Shown here one piece after another: positions 9,025 to 17,370 of a stretch of 35,722 bases of DNA. Made by a program: the position numbers and the translations under genes. The notes under the pieces are model-generated. The model searched no databases. It was not told the origin of the DNA and worked only from the letters and a program-made list of their open reading frames with translations. Origin of the DNA: Candidatus Cloacimonadota bacterium (GTDB lineage: Bacteria > Cloacimonadota > Cloacimonadia > Cloacimonadales > TCS61); the NCBI GenBank assembly GCA_021734835.1, contig JAIPIH010000018.1, positions 1-35,722 on the forward strand, read 5' to 3'. The number at the start of each line of letters is the position of its first letter. Position 1 is the first letter of the stretch.

Positions 9025-9477
9025 ATGAAACTTCATAATCTCGAACGTCCCAATATAAAAAAAGGTAAGAAAAGACTTGGAAAAGGTCAAGGTTCAGGAT
9101 TCGGTAAAACTGCAGGGAAAGGACATAAAGGTCAGAAATCACGTTCAGGTGGAAACATTCCAGCCTGGTTTGAAGGTGGTCAAATGCCTTTACAGCGTCG
9201 TGTTCCTAAAAGAGGGTTTACTAATATATTTAAAAAACAGTTTAGGATCGTTAATCTAAATGATCTGCAGGAAGTAGAAGTATCCGACTTTGATATAGAA
9301 AAACTTGAGAAATTAAATTTGATCCGTACAACTAGAGCCGGGGAAATTGCACCGGTGAAAATTCTTGCTGATAAGGCTGAAGTATTTACCAAGAAGATCA
9401 CGATCAAGGCTAATGCTTTTTCAAAGACAGCAAAAGAGTTAATCGAAAAACAAGGTGGAATTGCGGAGGTTATATAA
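9025..9477 (+). CDS. rplO: 50S ribosomal protein L15 (uL15)
   Basis: A 150-residue uL15 with MKLHNLERP and the glycine/lysine-rich extension GKGQGSGFGKTAGKGHKG that threads into 23S rRNA, then GGQMPLQRRVPKRGF and a C-terminal globular domain ending KELIEKQGGIAEVI. It is a late-assembly 50S protein. The stop at 9477 leaves one base before the secY start. Confidence 0.97.
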   Translation: MKLHNLERPNIKKGKKRLGKGQGSGFGKTAGKGHKGQKSRSGGNIPAWFEGGQMPLQRRVPKRGFTNIFKKQFRIVNLNDLQEVEVSDFDIEKLEKLNLIRTTRAGEIAPVKILADKAEVFTKKITIKANAFSKTAKELIEKQGGIAEVI

Positions 9478-9478
9478 A

Positions 9479-10789
9479 GTGTGGAAAAGCATAAGTAATA
9501 TATTTAAAATACCGGATTTAAAAAAGAAGATTCTTTTTACAGCATTAATGCTGGTTATTTATAGACTGGGAAGTTATATCCCTATACCGGGAATTAACTC
9601 AGAAGCGTTATCACAGTTTATCGGCAGTGCAAGTCGTTCCGGCGGCAATTTATTCGGTATGTTTGATCTGTTTGTAGGCGGCAATTTAGGGCGAGCTTCG
9701 GTGTTTGCCCTGGGTATTATGCCGTATATTACAACTTCTATTGTAATTCAGCTTTTAGGTGGTGTTATTCCATTTTTTGAAAGACTGAAGAAAGAAGGAG
9801 CAGAAGGACAGAAAAAAATCGCCCAATATACCCGTTACGGAACTGTATTTATTGCTTCTTTCAATGCTATCGGTATCAGTATGTTTCTACAATCCGGTGT
9901 AGAAGGTGCAGTACCCAATCCGGGAGTATTATTTGTCTTTACCAGTGTAGTGACAATGGTAACTGGTGTGATGTTCATCATGTGGTTGGGAGAACAAATT
10001 ACAGAAAATGGAATTGGTAATGGTATCTCACTGATAATTTTTGCTGGAATCATAGCTCGCTATCCTGCCGGATTTGCTCAAATGTTCCAAATGGTAAGAG
10101 TTGGTGCGATGAGTATATTCATGGCAGTTGCTGTTTTATTAGTTATGATAGCGGTAACAGCTTCGGTGGTTTTAGTTACAGAAGGTGTTAGGAAAATACC
10201 AGTACAATATGCTAAAAGAATTGTCGGCAGAAAAGTGTATGGTGGTCAAAGCACTCATATCCCGCTTAAAGTTAATACAGCAGGTGTGATCCCTATCATC
10301 TTTGCTTCATCAATATTGATGTTTCCGAGAACAATTGCAACTTTTTTCAAAGAAAGTGATTTCATGAATTCTCTGGTTGCTTATTTATCACCGGGAGCTG
10401 CATTATATACAATTCTTTATGTCGGATTAATTATTTTCTTCGCTTATTTCTATACAGCGATGGTATTAAATCCTATTGAAATGGCAGAGAATATGAAAAA
10501 ATATGGTGGTTATATTCCTGGACGCTTACCAGGAAAGAAAACATCAGATTATATTAATAGTGTACTTACAAGAATAACTCTTCCGGGAGCTGCTTTTTTT
10601 GCATTCGTAGCGGTTTTACCACAATTTATGCAAAAATGGGCTAATCTTCCTTTCTATTTTGGAGGAACCGGACTTATTATTATCGTAGGCGTAGCTTTAG
10701 ATACTTTACAACAGATTGAGTCACATCTCGTGATGAGGCATTACGAAGGTTTCATGAAAAAAGGGAAACTTCGTGGTAGAAGACGTTAG
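9479..10789 (+). CDS. secY: Protein translocase subunit SecY
   Basis: A 436-residue, ten-span channel protein of the Sec translocon in the inner membrane. The start is GTG at 9479, eight bases after GCGGAGGT inside rplO; a longer frame to 9455 has no support. PIPGIN lies in the plug region, GNLFGMFDLFVGG in the first loop, and GRRR ends the cytoplasmic tail. The loop with PVQYAKRIVGRKVYGG corresponds to the ribosome/SecA-binding C4-C5 region. SecE and SecG are not in this window. Confidence 0.95.
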   Translation: MWKSISNIFKIPDLKKKILFTALMLVIYRLGSYIPIPGINSEALSQFIGSASRSGGNLFGMFDLFVGGNLGRASVFALGIMPYITTSIVIQLLGGVIPFFERLKKEGAEGQKKIAQYTRYGTVFIASFNAIGISMFLQSGVEGAVPNPGVLFVFTSVVTMVTGVMFIMWLGEQITENGIGNGISLIIFAGIIARYPAGFAQMFQMVRVGAMSIFMAVAVLLVMIAVTASVVLVTEGVRKIPVQYAKRIVGRKVYGGQSTHIPLKVNTAGVIPIIFASSILMFPRTIATFFKESDFMNSLVAYLSPGAALYTILYVGLIIFFAYFYTAMVLNPIEMAENMKKYGGYIPGRLPGKKTSDYINSVLTRITLPGAAFFAFVAVLPQFMQKWANLPFYFGGTGLIIIVGVALDTLQQIESHLVMRHYEGFMKKGKLRGRRR

Positions 10790-10794
10790 TTCTT

Positions 10795-10807
10795 TATAAT
10801 ATATAAT
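10795..10807 (+). promoter_or_regulatory. Two tandem TATAAT boxes before map (weak promoter candidate)
   Basis: The 33-base gap between secY and map contains TATAAT at 10795-10800 and again at 10802-10807. No recognisable -35 box lies 17 bases upstream of either. A start here would give a very short leader, which would fit the poor Shine-Dalgarno of map. It could equally be chance in AT-rich DNA. Confidence 0.25.
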
Positions 10808-10822
10808 GTGCGATGAAGCAGA

Positions 10823-11581
10823 ATGATATCGATCAAGAATAAAAGTGAAATAGCTAAAATGCGCGAAAGTAACAGCATTGTAGCACTTCTGCTTCATAAG
10901 TTGGATGATTTCATCAAACCGGGTATCAGTACGTATGATATCGATAAATTTGCTGAAGAACTAATTCGGAGTAAGTCAGCTAAGGCTGCATTTAAGGGAT
11001 ACACAATTCCCGGTCTGGCACCTTTTCCGGCGGCTGTTTGTTCTTCGGTTAATTCATGCATTGTACATGGCATTCCTTCCAAAAAAAGAATACTGCATGA
11101 GGGTGACATTATTGGAATTGATGTAGGTGTTTACAAAAATGGTTTTTTTGGTGACGCAGCCAAAACATTTAAAGTAGGTGAAATCTCGGAAGAAGCTGCT
11201 AATTTAATGGCGGTTACAAGAGAAGCCCTTAACCAAGGAATAATTCAGGCAAGAGACGGGGCAAGAGTTGGAGATATATCGCATGCAATTGGTTCTTATG
11301 TGAGCTCCCAAGGATATTATGTCGCTGATAATTTAACTGGACATGGTATCGGGAGAGCATTACATGAAGATCCAATCATTCCTAATTTTGGGACAAAAGG
11401 AAAAGGACCAAGATTAAGAAAAGGTATGACAATCGCGGTAGAGCCAATGGTTAATATCGGAACTAATAGGGTAATTGAGAAAGGCTGGGAATATTTTGTA
11501 GCTGATGATTCATTATCAGCACATTTTGAACACACTATGCTCATTACTAATGATGAAGCGGAACTTTTAACAGAATTTTAG
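10823..11581 (+). CDS. map: Methionine aminopeptidase, type I
   Basis: A 252-residue pita-bread enzyme that removes the initiator methionine from nascent proteins. The five metal ligands are present: Asp100 (GIDVG), Asp111 (FFGDAAKTF), His174 (GHGIGRALHEDP), Glu207 (AVEPMV) and Glu236 (FEHTML); His82 is in VHGIP. The length and lack of an N-terminal zinc finger mark type Ia. ATG 10823 has only a weak binding site. It follows secY directly, without the adk gene often found between them. Confidence 0.96.
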   Translation: MISIKNKSEIAKMRESNSIVALLLHKLDDFIKPGISTYDIDKFAEELIRSKSAKAAFKGYTIPGLAPFPAAVCSSVNSCIVHGIPSKKRILHEGDIIGIDVGVYKNGFFGDAAKTFKVGEISEEAANLMAVTREALNQGIIQARDGARVGDISHAIGSYVSSQGYYVADNLTGHGIGRALHEDPIIPNFGTKGKGPRLRKGMTIAVEPMVNIGTNRVIEKGWEYFVADDSLSAHFEHTMLITNDEAELLTEF

Positions 11582-11593
11582 AGAGTAAGAATT

Positions 11594-11812
11594 ATGGCTA
11601 AAGAAGGTGTTATTGAAGTAGAAGGTGTTGTTATTGAGGCACTTCCTAATACAACATTTAAAGTAGAGCTGGAAAACGGGCACGAAATTCTTGCTCACAG
11701 TTCTGGTAAAATGCGCATGCATTACATTAAGATATTGCCGGGTGATAAAGTAAAAGTTGAGTTATCACCTTACGATTTAAATCGTGGGCGTATTGTATAT
11801 CGGTATAAATAG
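11594..11812 (+). CDS. infA: Translation initiation factor IF-1
   Basis: A 72-residue OB-fold protein, exactly the family length, with [29 protein letters not shown] and [16 protein letters not shown]-1 blocks the A site of the 30S subunit during initiation. The map-infA-rpmJ-rpsM order is common in Gram-positive and FCB bacteria. Confidence 0.97.
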   Translation: MAKEGVIEVEGVVIEALPNTTFKVELENGHEILAHSSGKMRMHYIKILPGDKVKVELSPYDLNRGRIVYRYK

Positions 11813-11821
11813 GAGAATAAG

Positions 11822-11938
11822 ATGAAGGTCAGAGCATCTGTAAAAAAAATGTGTAAAGATTGTAAGATAATCAAGCGTAATGGTGTTATTAGAGTGATAT
11901 GCTCCAGCAACACAAAGCATAAACAACGTCAAGGTTAG
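11822..11938 (+). CDS. rpmJ: 50S ribosomal protein L36 (bL36), zinc type
   Basis: A 38-residue gene, too short for most ORF thresholds. It reads [20 protein letters not shown] and ends with [11 protein letters not shown]. Cys11, Cys14, Cys27 and His33 make the zinc ribbon. The ATG follows AGGAG at 11812-11816, and TAG is at 11936-11938. It lies between infA and rpsM as expected. Confidence 0.95.
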   Translation: MKVRASVKKMCKDCKIIKRNGVIRVICSSNTKHKQRQG

Positions 11939-11952
11939 ATTAAGGAGGAAGC

Positions 11953-12300
11953 TTGGCACATATATCAGGGGTAGAATTACCAAAAGAAAAGAGAATAGTA
12001 ATCGGGCTTACCTATATTTACGGAATAGGGAAATCCAGAGCAGAAAAAATTCTTGAGAAAGCGGGTATTGATGAAAACATTAAAGTTAAAGATCTCAATA
12101 CCGATCAGGAGAAAAAATTACGTGCGATCATTCTTGAGGAATATGTAGTTGAGGGTGATCTGAGAACACAGAAAGCTATGGATATTAAACGTTTAATGGA
12201 AATTAACTGCTACCGTGGCATACGGCATAAAACAAATCTTCCAGTGCGGGGACAGCGTACGCATACAAACGCCAGAACTCGTAAGGGAAGAAAGAGATAA
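11953..12300 (+). CDS. rpsM: 30S ribosomal protein S13 (uS13)
   Basis: A 115-residue uS13 with TTG start at 11953 after AAGGAGGA, giving [28 protein letters not shown] is the helix-hairpin region and [17 protein letters not shown] the tRNA-contacting tail. It bridges the 30S head to the 50S subunit. Confidence 0.96.
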   Translation: MAHISGVELPKEKRIVIGLTYIYGIGKSRAEKILEKAGIDENIKVKDLNTDQEKKLRAIILEEYVVEGDLRTQKAMDIKRLMEINCYRGIRHKTNLPVRGQRTHTNARTRKGRKR

Positions 12301-12314
12301 AAGGGGAGTGAATA

Positions 12315-12710
12315 ATGGCTAAAGCAGTAACAAAAGTTAGAAAGAAAAAAAGAGTTAGACTTTCTTATAATGAAGGCGTAGCTCATGTTCATTCCAGTTT
12401 TAATAACACGATTGTATCATTAACTGATAAAGCTGGGAATATGCTTACCTGGTCAAGTGGTGGTAAAATTGGTTATAAAGGATCAAAAAAGAGTACACCA
12501 TTTGCAGCTCAGTTAGCCGCTGAAGAAGTTGCTACAGCAGCATTGGAAATGGGAGTAAATAAGGTTAAAGTTATTGTTAGAGGCCCCGGCGGCGGTAGAG
12601 AATCTGCAATACGTGCATTAAATGCAAATGGTCTTGAGATCACAATGATCGAAGACAAAACACCTATTCCGCACAACGGGTGTAGACCTAGAAAAACAAG
12701 AAGAGTTTAA
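12315..12710 (+). CDS. rpsK: 30S ribosomal protein S11 (uS11)
   Basis: A 131-residue uS11 with [18 protein letters not shown], the [13 protein letters not shown] segment, and the C-terminal [16 protein letters not shown]11 lines the mRNA exit platform. GGGGAG precedes ATG 12315, and rpsD follows after 11 bases. Confidence 0.97.
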   Translation: MAKAVTKVRKKKRVRLSYNEGVAHVHSSFNNTIVSLTDKAGNMLTWSSGGKIGYKGSKKSTPFAAQLAAEEVATAALEMGVNKVKVIVRGPGGGRESAIRALNANGLEITMIEDKTPIPHNGCRPRKTRRV

Positions 12711-12721
12711 AGGATTATATT

Positions 12722-13357
12722 ATGGCGAGACATACAGGATCATCATGTAAATTATGTAGAAGAGAAGGAACAAAATTGTTCTTAAAAGGATCACGCTGCA
12801 GTACTGAGAAGTGTGCTTTTGAGAGAAGACCATTCATTCCAGGCGAACATGGTAATGCCCGCGGATTTAGGAAAAGAATGAGTGATTATGGTATTCATCT
12901 CAGAGAAAAACAGAAAGTACGCCGAACTTATGGTATTCTGGAAAGACAGTTTAGAAAATATTTTAAAATGGCGGCAAAGAAATCCGGCGTGACCGGTGAA
13001 AACCTGTTGCAAATTCTGGAGACACGTTTAGATAATATTATCTATCGTATGGGATTTGCACCTTCCAGAAAATCAGCCAGACAGATCATTCTTCATGGAC
13101 ATGTGTTAGTTAATGAAAGAAAAGTTGATATTCCATCTTTTAATGTTCGTGCTGATGATATTATAGAAATTAAAGAAAAAAGCAGACAAATGCTTTTAAT
13201 CCAAGAAGCAATGGAAGCTTCAACAGAAGTTGATAGTATCGATTGGTTCAGTGTTGATAAAGATAAATTTAAAGGCCAAATTATCAGTATCCCAACTCGT
13301 GAACAAATAGAATTAGATACTGATGAACGTTTGATCGTTGAATATTATTCCAAATAG
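12722..13357 (+). CDS. rpsD: 30S ribosomal protein S4 (uS4), zinc type
   Basis: A 211-residue uS4. Cys9, Cys12, Cys26 and Cys31 near the N terminus form the C+ zinc site (SCKLC... RCSTEKC). The S4 RNA-binding domain contains SARQIILHGHVLVNERKVD. S4 nucleates 30S body assembly and is the alpha operon repressor in E. coli. It sits between rpsK and rpoA as usual. Confidence 0.96.
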   Translation: MARHTGSSCKLCRREGTKLFLKGSRCSTEKCAFERRPFIPGEHGNARGFRKRMSDYGIHLREKQKVRRTYGILERQFRKYFKMAAKKSGVTGENLLQILETRLDNIIYRMGFAPSRKSARQIILHGHVLVNERKVDIPSFNVRADDIIEIKEKSRQMLLIQEAMEASTEVDSIDWFSVDKDKFKGQIISIPTREQIELDTDERLIVEYYSK

Positions 13358-13374
13358 TAGATAGGAGATTTTAT

Positions 13375-14388
13375 ATGAAATTCCTTGAACCGTTACATTT
13401 ACCGGAATCAGTAGTAGTAGATGAAAAGACTTATACTCCAACTTATGGTAAATTTGAAATTGGACCGCTGGAATCCGGTTTTGCTACAACAATTGGTAAT
13501 ACTTTAAGAAGAGTACTGCTGTCCTCAATTCAGGGAGCGGCAGTACGTTATGTCAAGATCGAAGGATTACACCATGAATTTTCTTCCATTCCCGGCTCAA
13601 CTTCAGACTTTATTGACCTTATTCTTAAATTGAAAAAATTGATCATAGCTACCGATTCAATAAACGAAGAAAAACTGATTTTAGAACACAAGGGTGTAGG
13701 CATGATCACAGCAGCCGATATTAACGAAACTGCTGATGTTAAGATCATCAATAAAGATCTCGAGCTTTTGGAAATGACAGAAGAGGTTGATTTCAAAATG
13801 GAAATATGGATTGGAATCGGCAGAGGCTATGTTTCTGCTGATGAACATGATATGGAAGAGAAATCTGTTGGTGTCATTCCGGTAGACTCAATCTATTCTC
13901 CAATTGTAAAAGTAAATTTTGAAGTTGGAAATCAACGAGTAGGTGAACGTATTGATTTTGATAAATTGACGATAGAGATATCAACTGACGGTAGTATAGA
14001 TCCTAAAGATGCGCTCTATTTATCAGCAAAGATCCTTCGTGATCTCTATGATGCAGTTGTTCTTTTCGAAAAAGAACCTGAATATATCGAAGAAATTGAA
14101 GTGGATCCTGAGCTTATTAGAATGGAGAAAATATTAGATACTAATGTGAATGAGCTGGAACTTTCTGTCCGTTGCAGTAATTGTCTTTCTGCTGCCAAGA
14201 TAGAAAAGATCGGTGAATTAGTGGAAAAAAATGAAAATGAGATGTTAAAATATAGAAATTTTGGCAAAAAATCTTTAGAAGAGATCAATACATTACTTGG
14301 GCAATATGAACTTTCTTTGGGAATGGATGTTGGCGGTATCAAGAAAAAGATCGAAAGTGCCAAAAATAAAGTGAGTACAAAAAAATAA
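13375..14388 (+). CDS. rpoA: DNA-directed RNA polymerase subunit alpha
   Basis: A 337-residue alpha subunit. The N-terminal dimer/assembly domain (about 1-235) includes FATTIGNTLRRVLLSSI. The C-terminal domain (about 255-325) includes LSVRCSNCLSAAKI with the UP-element-binding Arg and Asn, and NFGKKSLEEIN. Both domains are intact, so activator and UP-element contacts are expected. It is followed by rplQ after 10 bases. Confidence 0.97.
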   Translation: MKFLEPLHLPESVVVDEKTYTPTYGKFEIGPLESGFATTIGNTLRRVLLSSIQGAAVRYVKIEGLHHEFSSIPGSTSDFIDLILKLKKLIIATDSINEEKLILEHKGVGMITAADINETADVKIINKDLELLEMTEEVDFKMEIWIGIGRGYVSADEHDMEEKSVGVIPVDSIYSPIVKVNFEVGNQRVGERIDFDKLTIEISTDGSIDPKDALYLSAKILRDLYDAVVLFEKEPEYIEEIEVDPELIRMEKILDTNVNELELSVRCSNCLSAAKIEKIGELVEKNENEMLKYRNFGKKSLEEINTLLGQYELSLGMDVGGIKKKIESAKNKVSTKK

Positions 14389-14398
14389 GGATTGTGTT

Positions 14399-14821
14399 AT
14401 GAGACATAAAGTTAGTGGTAGAAAATTTGGTAGAGAAAAAGGACATCGCGACCTAATGCTGAAAAATCTCGTTGCTTCCCTGGTTAAACATGGAAGAATA
14501 AATACAACTCAAGCTCGAGCTAAAGAGATCAGATCTTTGGCAGAAAGAGTGATATCTTACGGCAAAAAAGGTACAGTTCATCATCGTAGATTAAGTTTTA
14601 AAGTATTGAAGAACAGAGACCTTGTAAAAAAAGTTTTCGAAGAGATCGCACCAAGATTTGAAAATACTGAAGGCGGATATACTAGAGTTTTAAAAAATGG
14701 TTATCGTCGCGGCGATTCAGCTCCGATGGCAATTATTGAATTCACTCAAGCTCCTGAGCTAAAGAAAAGTGGAAAAAAGTTATCAGCAAAAGTTAAAAAA
14801 GCTAAAACTGATAAAGAATAA
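14399..14821 (+). CDS. rplQ: 50S ribosomal protein L17 (bL17)
   Basis: A 140-residue bL17 with MRHKVSGRKFGREKGHRDLM and the central ITTTQARAKEIR-like segment INTTQARAKEIRSLAER. The last 25 residues form a lysine-rich tail. L17 sits near the tunnel exit. It is the last gene of the ribosomal cluster; a strong terminator follows 26 bases later. Confidence 0.97.
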   Translation: MRHKVSGRKFGREKGHRDLMLKNLVASLVKHGRINTTQARAKEIRSLAERVISYGKKGTVHHRRLSFKVLKNRDLVKKVFEEIAPRFENTEGGYTRVLKNGYRRGDSAPMAIIEFTQAPELKKSGKKLSAKVKKAKTDKE

Positions 14822-14847
14822 ATACTTAAGGTTTTAGTAAAATATTT

Positions 14848-14875
14848 AAGGTCTCTGCTTAGAGACCTTTTTTTT
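14848..14875 (+). terminator. Intrinsic terminator of the ribosomal protein cluster
   Basis: A perfect nine-base stem AAGGTCTCT / AGAGACCTT with a GCTT loop is followed by a run of six T. It lies 26 bases past rplQ and before the mgtE promoter. Confidence 0.93.
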
Positions 14876-14890
14876 ATCATTAGAAATAAA

Positions 14891-14919
14891 TAGACAAAAA
14901 AGATATTATTTTGAATAAT
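14891..14919 (+). promoter_or_regulatory. Putative sigma-70 type promoter of mgtE
   Basis: TAGACA (14891-14896) and AATAAT (14914-14919) are separated by exactly 17 bases, each one mismatch from consensus. The resulting leader would be about 15 bases, leaving no room for an M-box or other magnesium riboswitch. Confidence 0.6.
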
Positions 14920-14940
14920 CCATACGGATAAGGAGTTTTT

Positions 14941-16272
14941 ATGATAAGTAAAACTTTGAAAAAAATTATTGGATTGTTTGAAGACAATAAAAGCAGTGAT
15001 ATAAAAAAAGAGATCAATGAGATGCATCCGGGTGATGTCTCTCAATTGATCAACGAACTTCCCTCCGAATATCAAAGTCAGGCTTTTAAATTACTTTCAT
15101 CAGAACTTGCCTCAAAAGTGATCTATAATCTTCATGACGAACTTCGAGAAGAGATACTGGAGAATATAAATCAGAAACGTCTTGTCGAGATCATGGATGA
15201 AATGGATTCCGATGAAGCTACAGATATCGCCGGTGAATTAGATGAACATCAATTGAAGGATGTTCTCAAGAAAATTGATGTTGAAGATTCTAATGAGATA
15301 AAACAGCTTCTAGTTTATGATGAAGAATCTGCCGGCGGGATCATGCAGAAAGAGATCATCGCTGTGCAGCAGGAAATGAACCGAACTGAGATGATTGAGC
15401 ATATTCGTGCTAACTATGAAGATGTGGAAAAACTATATTACATTTTTGTAACTGATATTCGTAATAAATTGATCGGTATCTTAGAGGTTTCAAAACTGCT
15501 TCTGTGCAAAGCAGAACAGAAAGCAAAAGATATTATGAATACAGAAGTTATTGTAGCACCTGTGGATATGGATAGGGAAGAAGTAGCAGGTATATTTCGT
15601 AAATATGATATTTACAATCTACCGGTCGTAGATAAAGATAACCGCTTATTAGGACGTATCACAGTTGACGATATTATTGACGTAATCGATGAGGAAGCCT
15701 CAGAAGATGTATATAGAATGGTGGGCTTGGAAAGTGAAGATAAAGTTTTCACATCACCTTTAAATTCAGTGAGAAAGAGACTTCCATGGTTAGCTTTGAA
15801 TTTGGTTACTGCCTTTCTTGTTTCCAGTGTTGTTGGCATATTTGAAGTAACCATAGCGAGGTTGTCATTTCTTGCTGTTTTAATGCCGATCGTAGCAGGG
15901 CTGGGAGGAAATTCAGGAACTCAAACTCTTACAGTAATAACCCGTGGAATTGCCTTAGGAGAATTAACTCTTCATAATACATACAAGGCAATTTTCAAGG
16001 AGATAACAGTTGGGATTATCAATGGGATCCTGATCGGTTCAATTGCTGTGATCGTGGCTTATCTTTTAAAAAGGAACATTCTGCTTGGCGTTGTTCTAGG
16101 GATTTCTATGGTGTGTAATATGTTCATTGCCGGACTCATTGGTTCATCTATTCCGGTCATTATGAAATCGTTGAAGATCGATCCTGCACTAGCGTCTAGT
16201 GTAATTATTACTATGCTGACCGATATGGGAGGTTTTGCTTCTTTCCTCGGCCTTGCGACTTTGCTTCTTTAG
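14941..16272 (+). CDS. mgtE: Magnesium transporter MgtE
   Basis: A 443-residue inner-membrane Mg2+ channel. Residues about 25-125 form the MgtE_N superhelical domain (MHPGDVSQLINELP, LVEIMDEMDSDEA). CBS motifs follow at about 132-190 and 196-252 (RKYDIYNLPVVDKDNRLLGR, VDDIIDVIDEEA). The pore domain runs from about 283 to the end with MPIVAGLGGNSGTQTLTV, which holds the ion-path residues. In this family Mg2+ bound by the cytosolic domains closes the pore, so control is probably at the protein level. AAGGAG precedes the ATG. The 3' end is five bases from a convergent gene. Confidence 0.95.
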   Translation: MISKTLKKIIGLFEDNKSSDIKKEINEMHPGDVSQLINELPSEYQSQAFKLLSSELASKVIYNLHDELREEILENINQKRLVEIMDEMDSDEATDIAGELDEHQLKDVLKKIDVEDSNEIKQLLVYDEESAGGIMQKEIIAVQQEMNRTEMIEHIRANYEDVEKLYYIFVTDIRNKLIGILEVSKLLLCKAEQKAKDIMNTEVIVAPVDMDREEVAGIFRKYDIYNLPVVDKDNRLLGRITVDDIIDVIDEEASEDVYRMVGLESEDKVFTSPLNSVRKRLPWLALNLVTAFLVSSVVGIFEVTIARLSFLAVLMPIVAGLGGNSGTQTLTVITRGIALGELTLHNTYKAIFKEITVGIINGILIGSIAVIVAYLLKRNILLGVVLGISMVCNMFIAGLIGSSIPVIMKSLKIDPALASSVIITMLTDMGGFASFLGLATLLL

Positions 16273-16277
16273 AAGTT

Positions 16278-16688
16278 TTATTCTGTTAGATCTTCGGGTT
16301 GTAAGAAGTCTTTATATTTGTTGAAAATTTCATTTGAAATTCTGAATGGTTCCCCATTTTTAATAAACGCTCCCTTAACAATTGCAGTATTACAAAGCTT
16401 ACCTGAACTATTATAGATATCCTGTTTCCAAACAGAGGTTGCCCTTGTTGCTTTGATCATCTTCGTATCGATCTTTACTGTCTCTCCGGATTTTATTCCG
16501 TTTAAGAAACTGAGAGTAATATTGCTAAGGTAAATGTGAATCCCCATTTTACCAAGCTGGATCAAATCCATGTTCATGCATTCTAAAGCTTCACTGCGTG
16601 CTTCTTCATAAAGATGTAAATAGTTTGCATTATTGAGATGTCCATAAATATCACATTCATAGCCAAATATTTTTCTTATATATTCCAA
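16278..16688 (-). CDS. YbgC/FadM-like hotdog-fold acyl-CoA thioesterase
   Basis: A 136-residue hotdog protein of the 4-hydroxybenzoyl-CoA thioesterase family. The active-site helix entry reads CDIYGHLNNANYLHLYEEAR, with the Asp-x-x-Gly-His-x-Asn-Asn pattern seen in YbgC. It likely hydrolyses a cytosolic acyl-CoA thioester; substrate unknown. The start is TTG at 16688, five bases after GGAGG; a TTG four codons upstream overlaps that binding site and is less likely. It converges on mgtE with a five-base gap and no clear terminator. Confidence 0.87.
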   Translation of the reverse strand: MEYIRKIFGYECDIYGHLNNANYLHLYEEARSEALECMNMDLIQLGKMGIHIYLSNITLSFLNGIKSGETVKIDTKMIKATRATSVWKQDIYNSSGKLCNTAIVKGAFIKNGEPFRISNEIFNKYKDFLQPEDLTE

Positions 16689-16767
16689 TTTATCCTCCAA
16701 ATATCAATTATGAGATCAATATTTTATTCTTTAATGTCAAGTTGATTTCCTTTTTACAACAAAATTA

Positions 16768-16797
16768 TTGACACGTTAATTAAGGAAAAGAGAAAAT
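16768..16797 (+). promoter_or_regulatory. Possible promoter of the coiled-coil protein gene
   Basis: A perfect TTGACA lies at 16768-16773. The best -10 after 18 bases is GAAAAT, a poor match. The element is 47 bases upstream of the next ATG. Confidence 0.35.
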
Positions 16798-16819
16798 AAA
16801 TCTAAAGCAGGAGGTAAAA

Positions 16820-17332
16820 ATGAGAAAAAATATCATTATTATTCTAATAGTAAGCTTGGTTGTTATTTTAAGTGCTCAACAAGGTCAAGGTGCGCAACCG
16901 GGTCAAAGTGCACAGCCAGGTCAACAGATCAAACATAAAAAGACCATAACTACGCGAGCAGAAAAAAGAAATTATGAGCAGGAATATAAGGATCTGAATG
17001 ATGATTATAAGAAACTTCAGTCAAGAGAGAAGGAAACCAGAATGAAATGGATGGATCTTGATAAAAAACATCGGGCTTTAGTTCAGGGTTCAAATACTTA
17101 TCAGAAACAAAATGAGGCTTTAACTAAAGCTAATAATATGCTGCAAAATCAGAGAGATGAATATAAATCTAAATTTGAATTGAAGAATAGGGAACATAAC
17201 GAGCTGAGAAAAAGATACCGTTTACAGGAAGAAGAAAATGGCGAGCTGATCAAGGAGAATATTAGGCTAAAAGCTGAACTGGATAAGCTTACTGGAACCA
17301 AAAAAGTTAAAAAACTTCACAAATCAGAATAG
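16820..17332 (+). CDS. Secreted or anchored coiled-coil protein, unknown function
   Basis: A 170-residue protein I do not recognise by name. Residues 1-19 are a hydrophobic signal sequence (two Lys, then IIIILIVSLVVILSA). Residues 20-37 are a Gln/Gly/Pro linker with three GQ-A-Q-PGQ-like repeats. Residues about 46-160 are a highly charged heptad-like coiled coil, ending in basic KKVKKLHKSE. It is probably periplasmic or tethered to the membrane by an uncleaved signal. AGGAGG precedes the ATG. It may be a structural or envelope spacer protein; that is a guess. Confidence 0.8.
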   Translation: MRKNIIIILIVSLVVILSAQQGQGAQPGQSAQPGQQIKHKKTITTRAEKRNYEQEYKDLNDDYKKLQSREKETRMKWMDLDKKHRALVQGSNTYQKQNEALTKANNMLQNQRDEYKSKFELKNREHNELRKRYRLQEEENGELIKENIRLKAELDKLTGTKKVKKLHKSE

Positions 17333-17344
17333 ACTCATTTTTTT

Positions 17345-17370
17345 AGGGGGAGATATTAATGTTTCCCCCT
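17345..17370 (+). promoter_or_regulatory. Hairpin covering the ribosome binding site and start of the SpoU gene
   Basis: AGGGGGA (17345-17351) can pair with TCCCCCT (17364-17370). The stem buries the Shine-Dalgarno and the loop holds the ATG at 17359. TTTT follows the right arm, so it could instead act as a weak terminator for the upstream gene. Confidence 0.5.

Noticed and set aside
8588-9142. Long minus-strand open frames opposite rpmD
   Set aside because: They are produced by the absence of stops opposite the AAG/GCT/ACA-rich repeats; they give Leu/Cys or Phe/Val/Ala low-complexity peptides and have no binding site.
14920-14940. M-box magnesium riboswitch upstream of mgtE
   Set aside because: The leader between the likely promoter and ATG is about 20 bases, and the sequence before it is the terminator of the ribosomal cluster.
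16260-16277. Terminator between mgtE and the thioesterase
   Set aside because: Only a CTTC/GAAG four-base stem is present, too weak to call.
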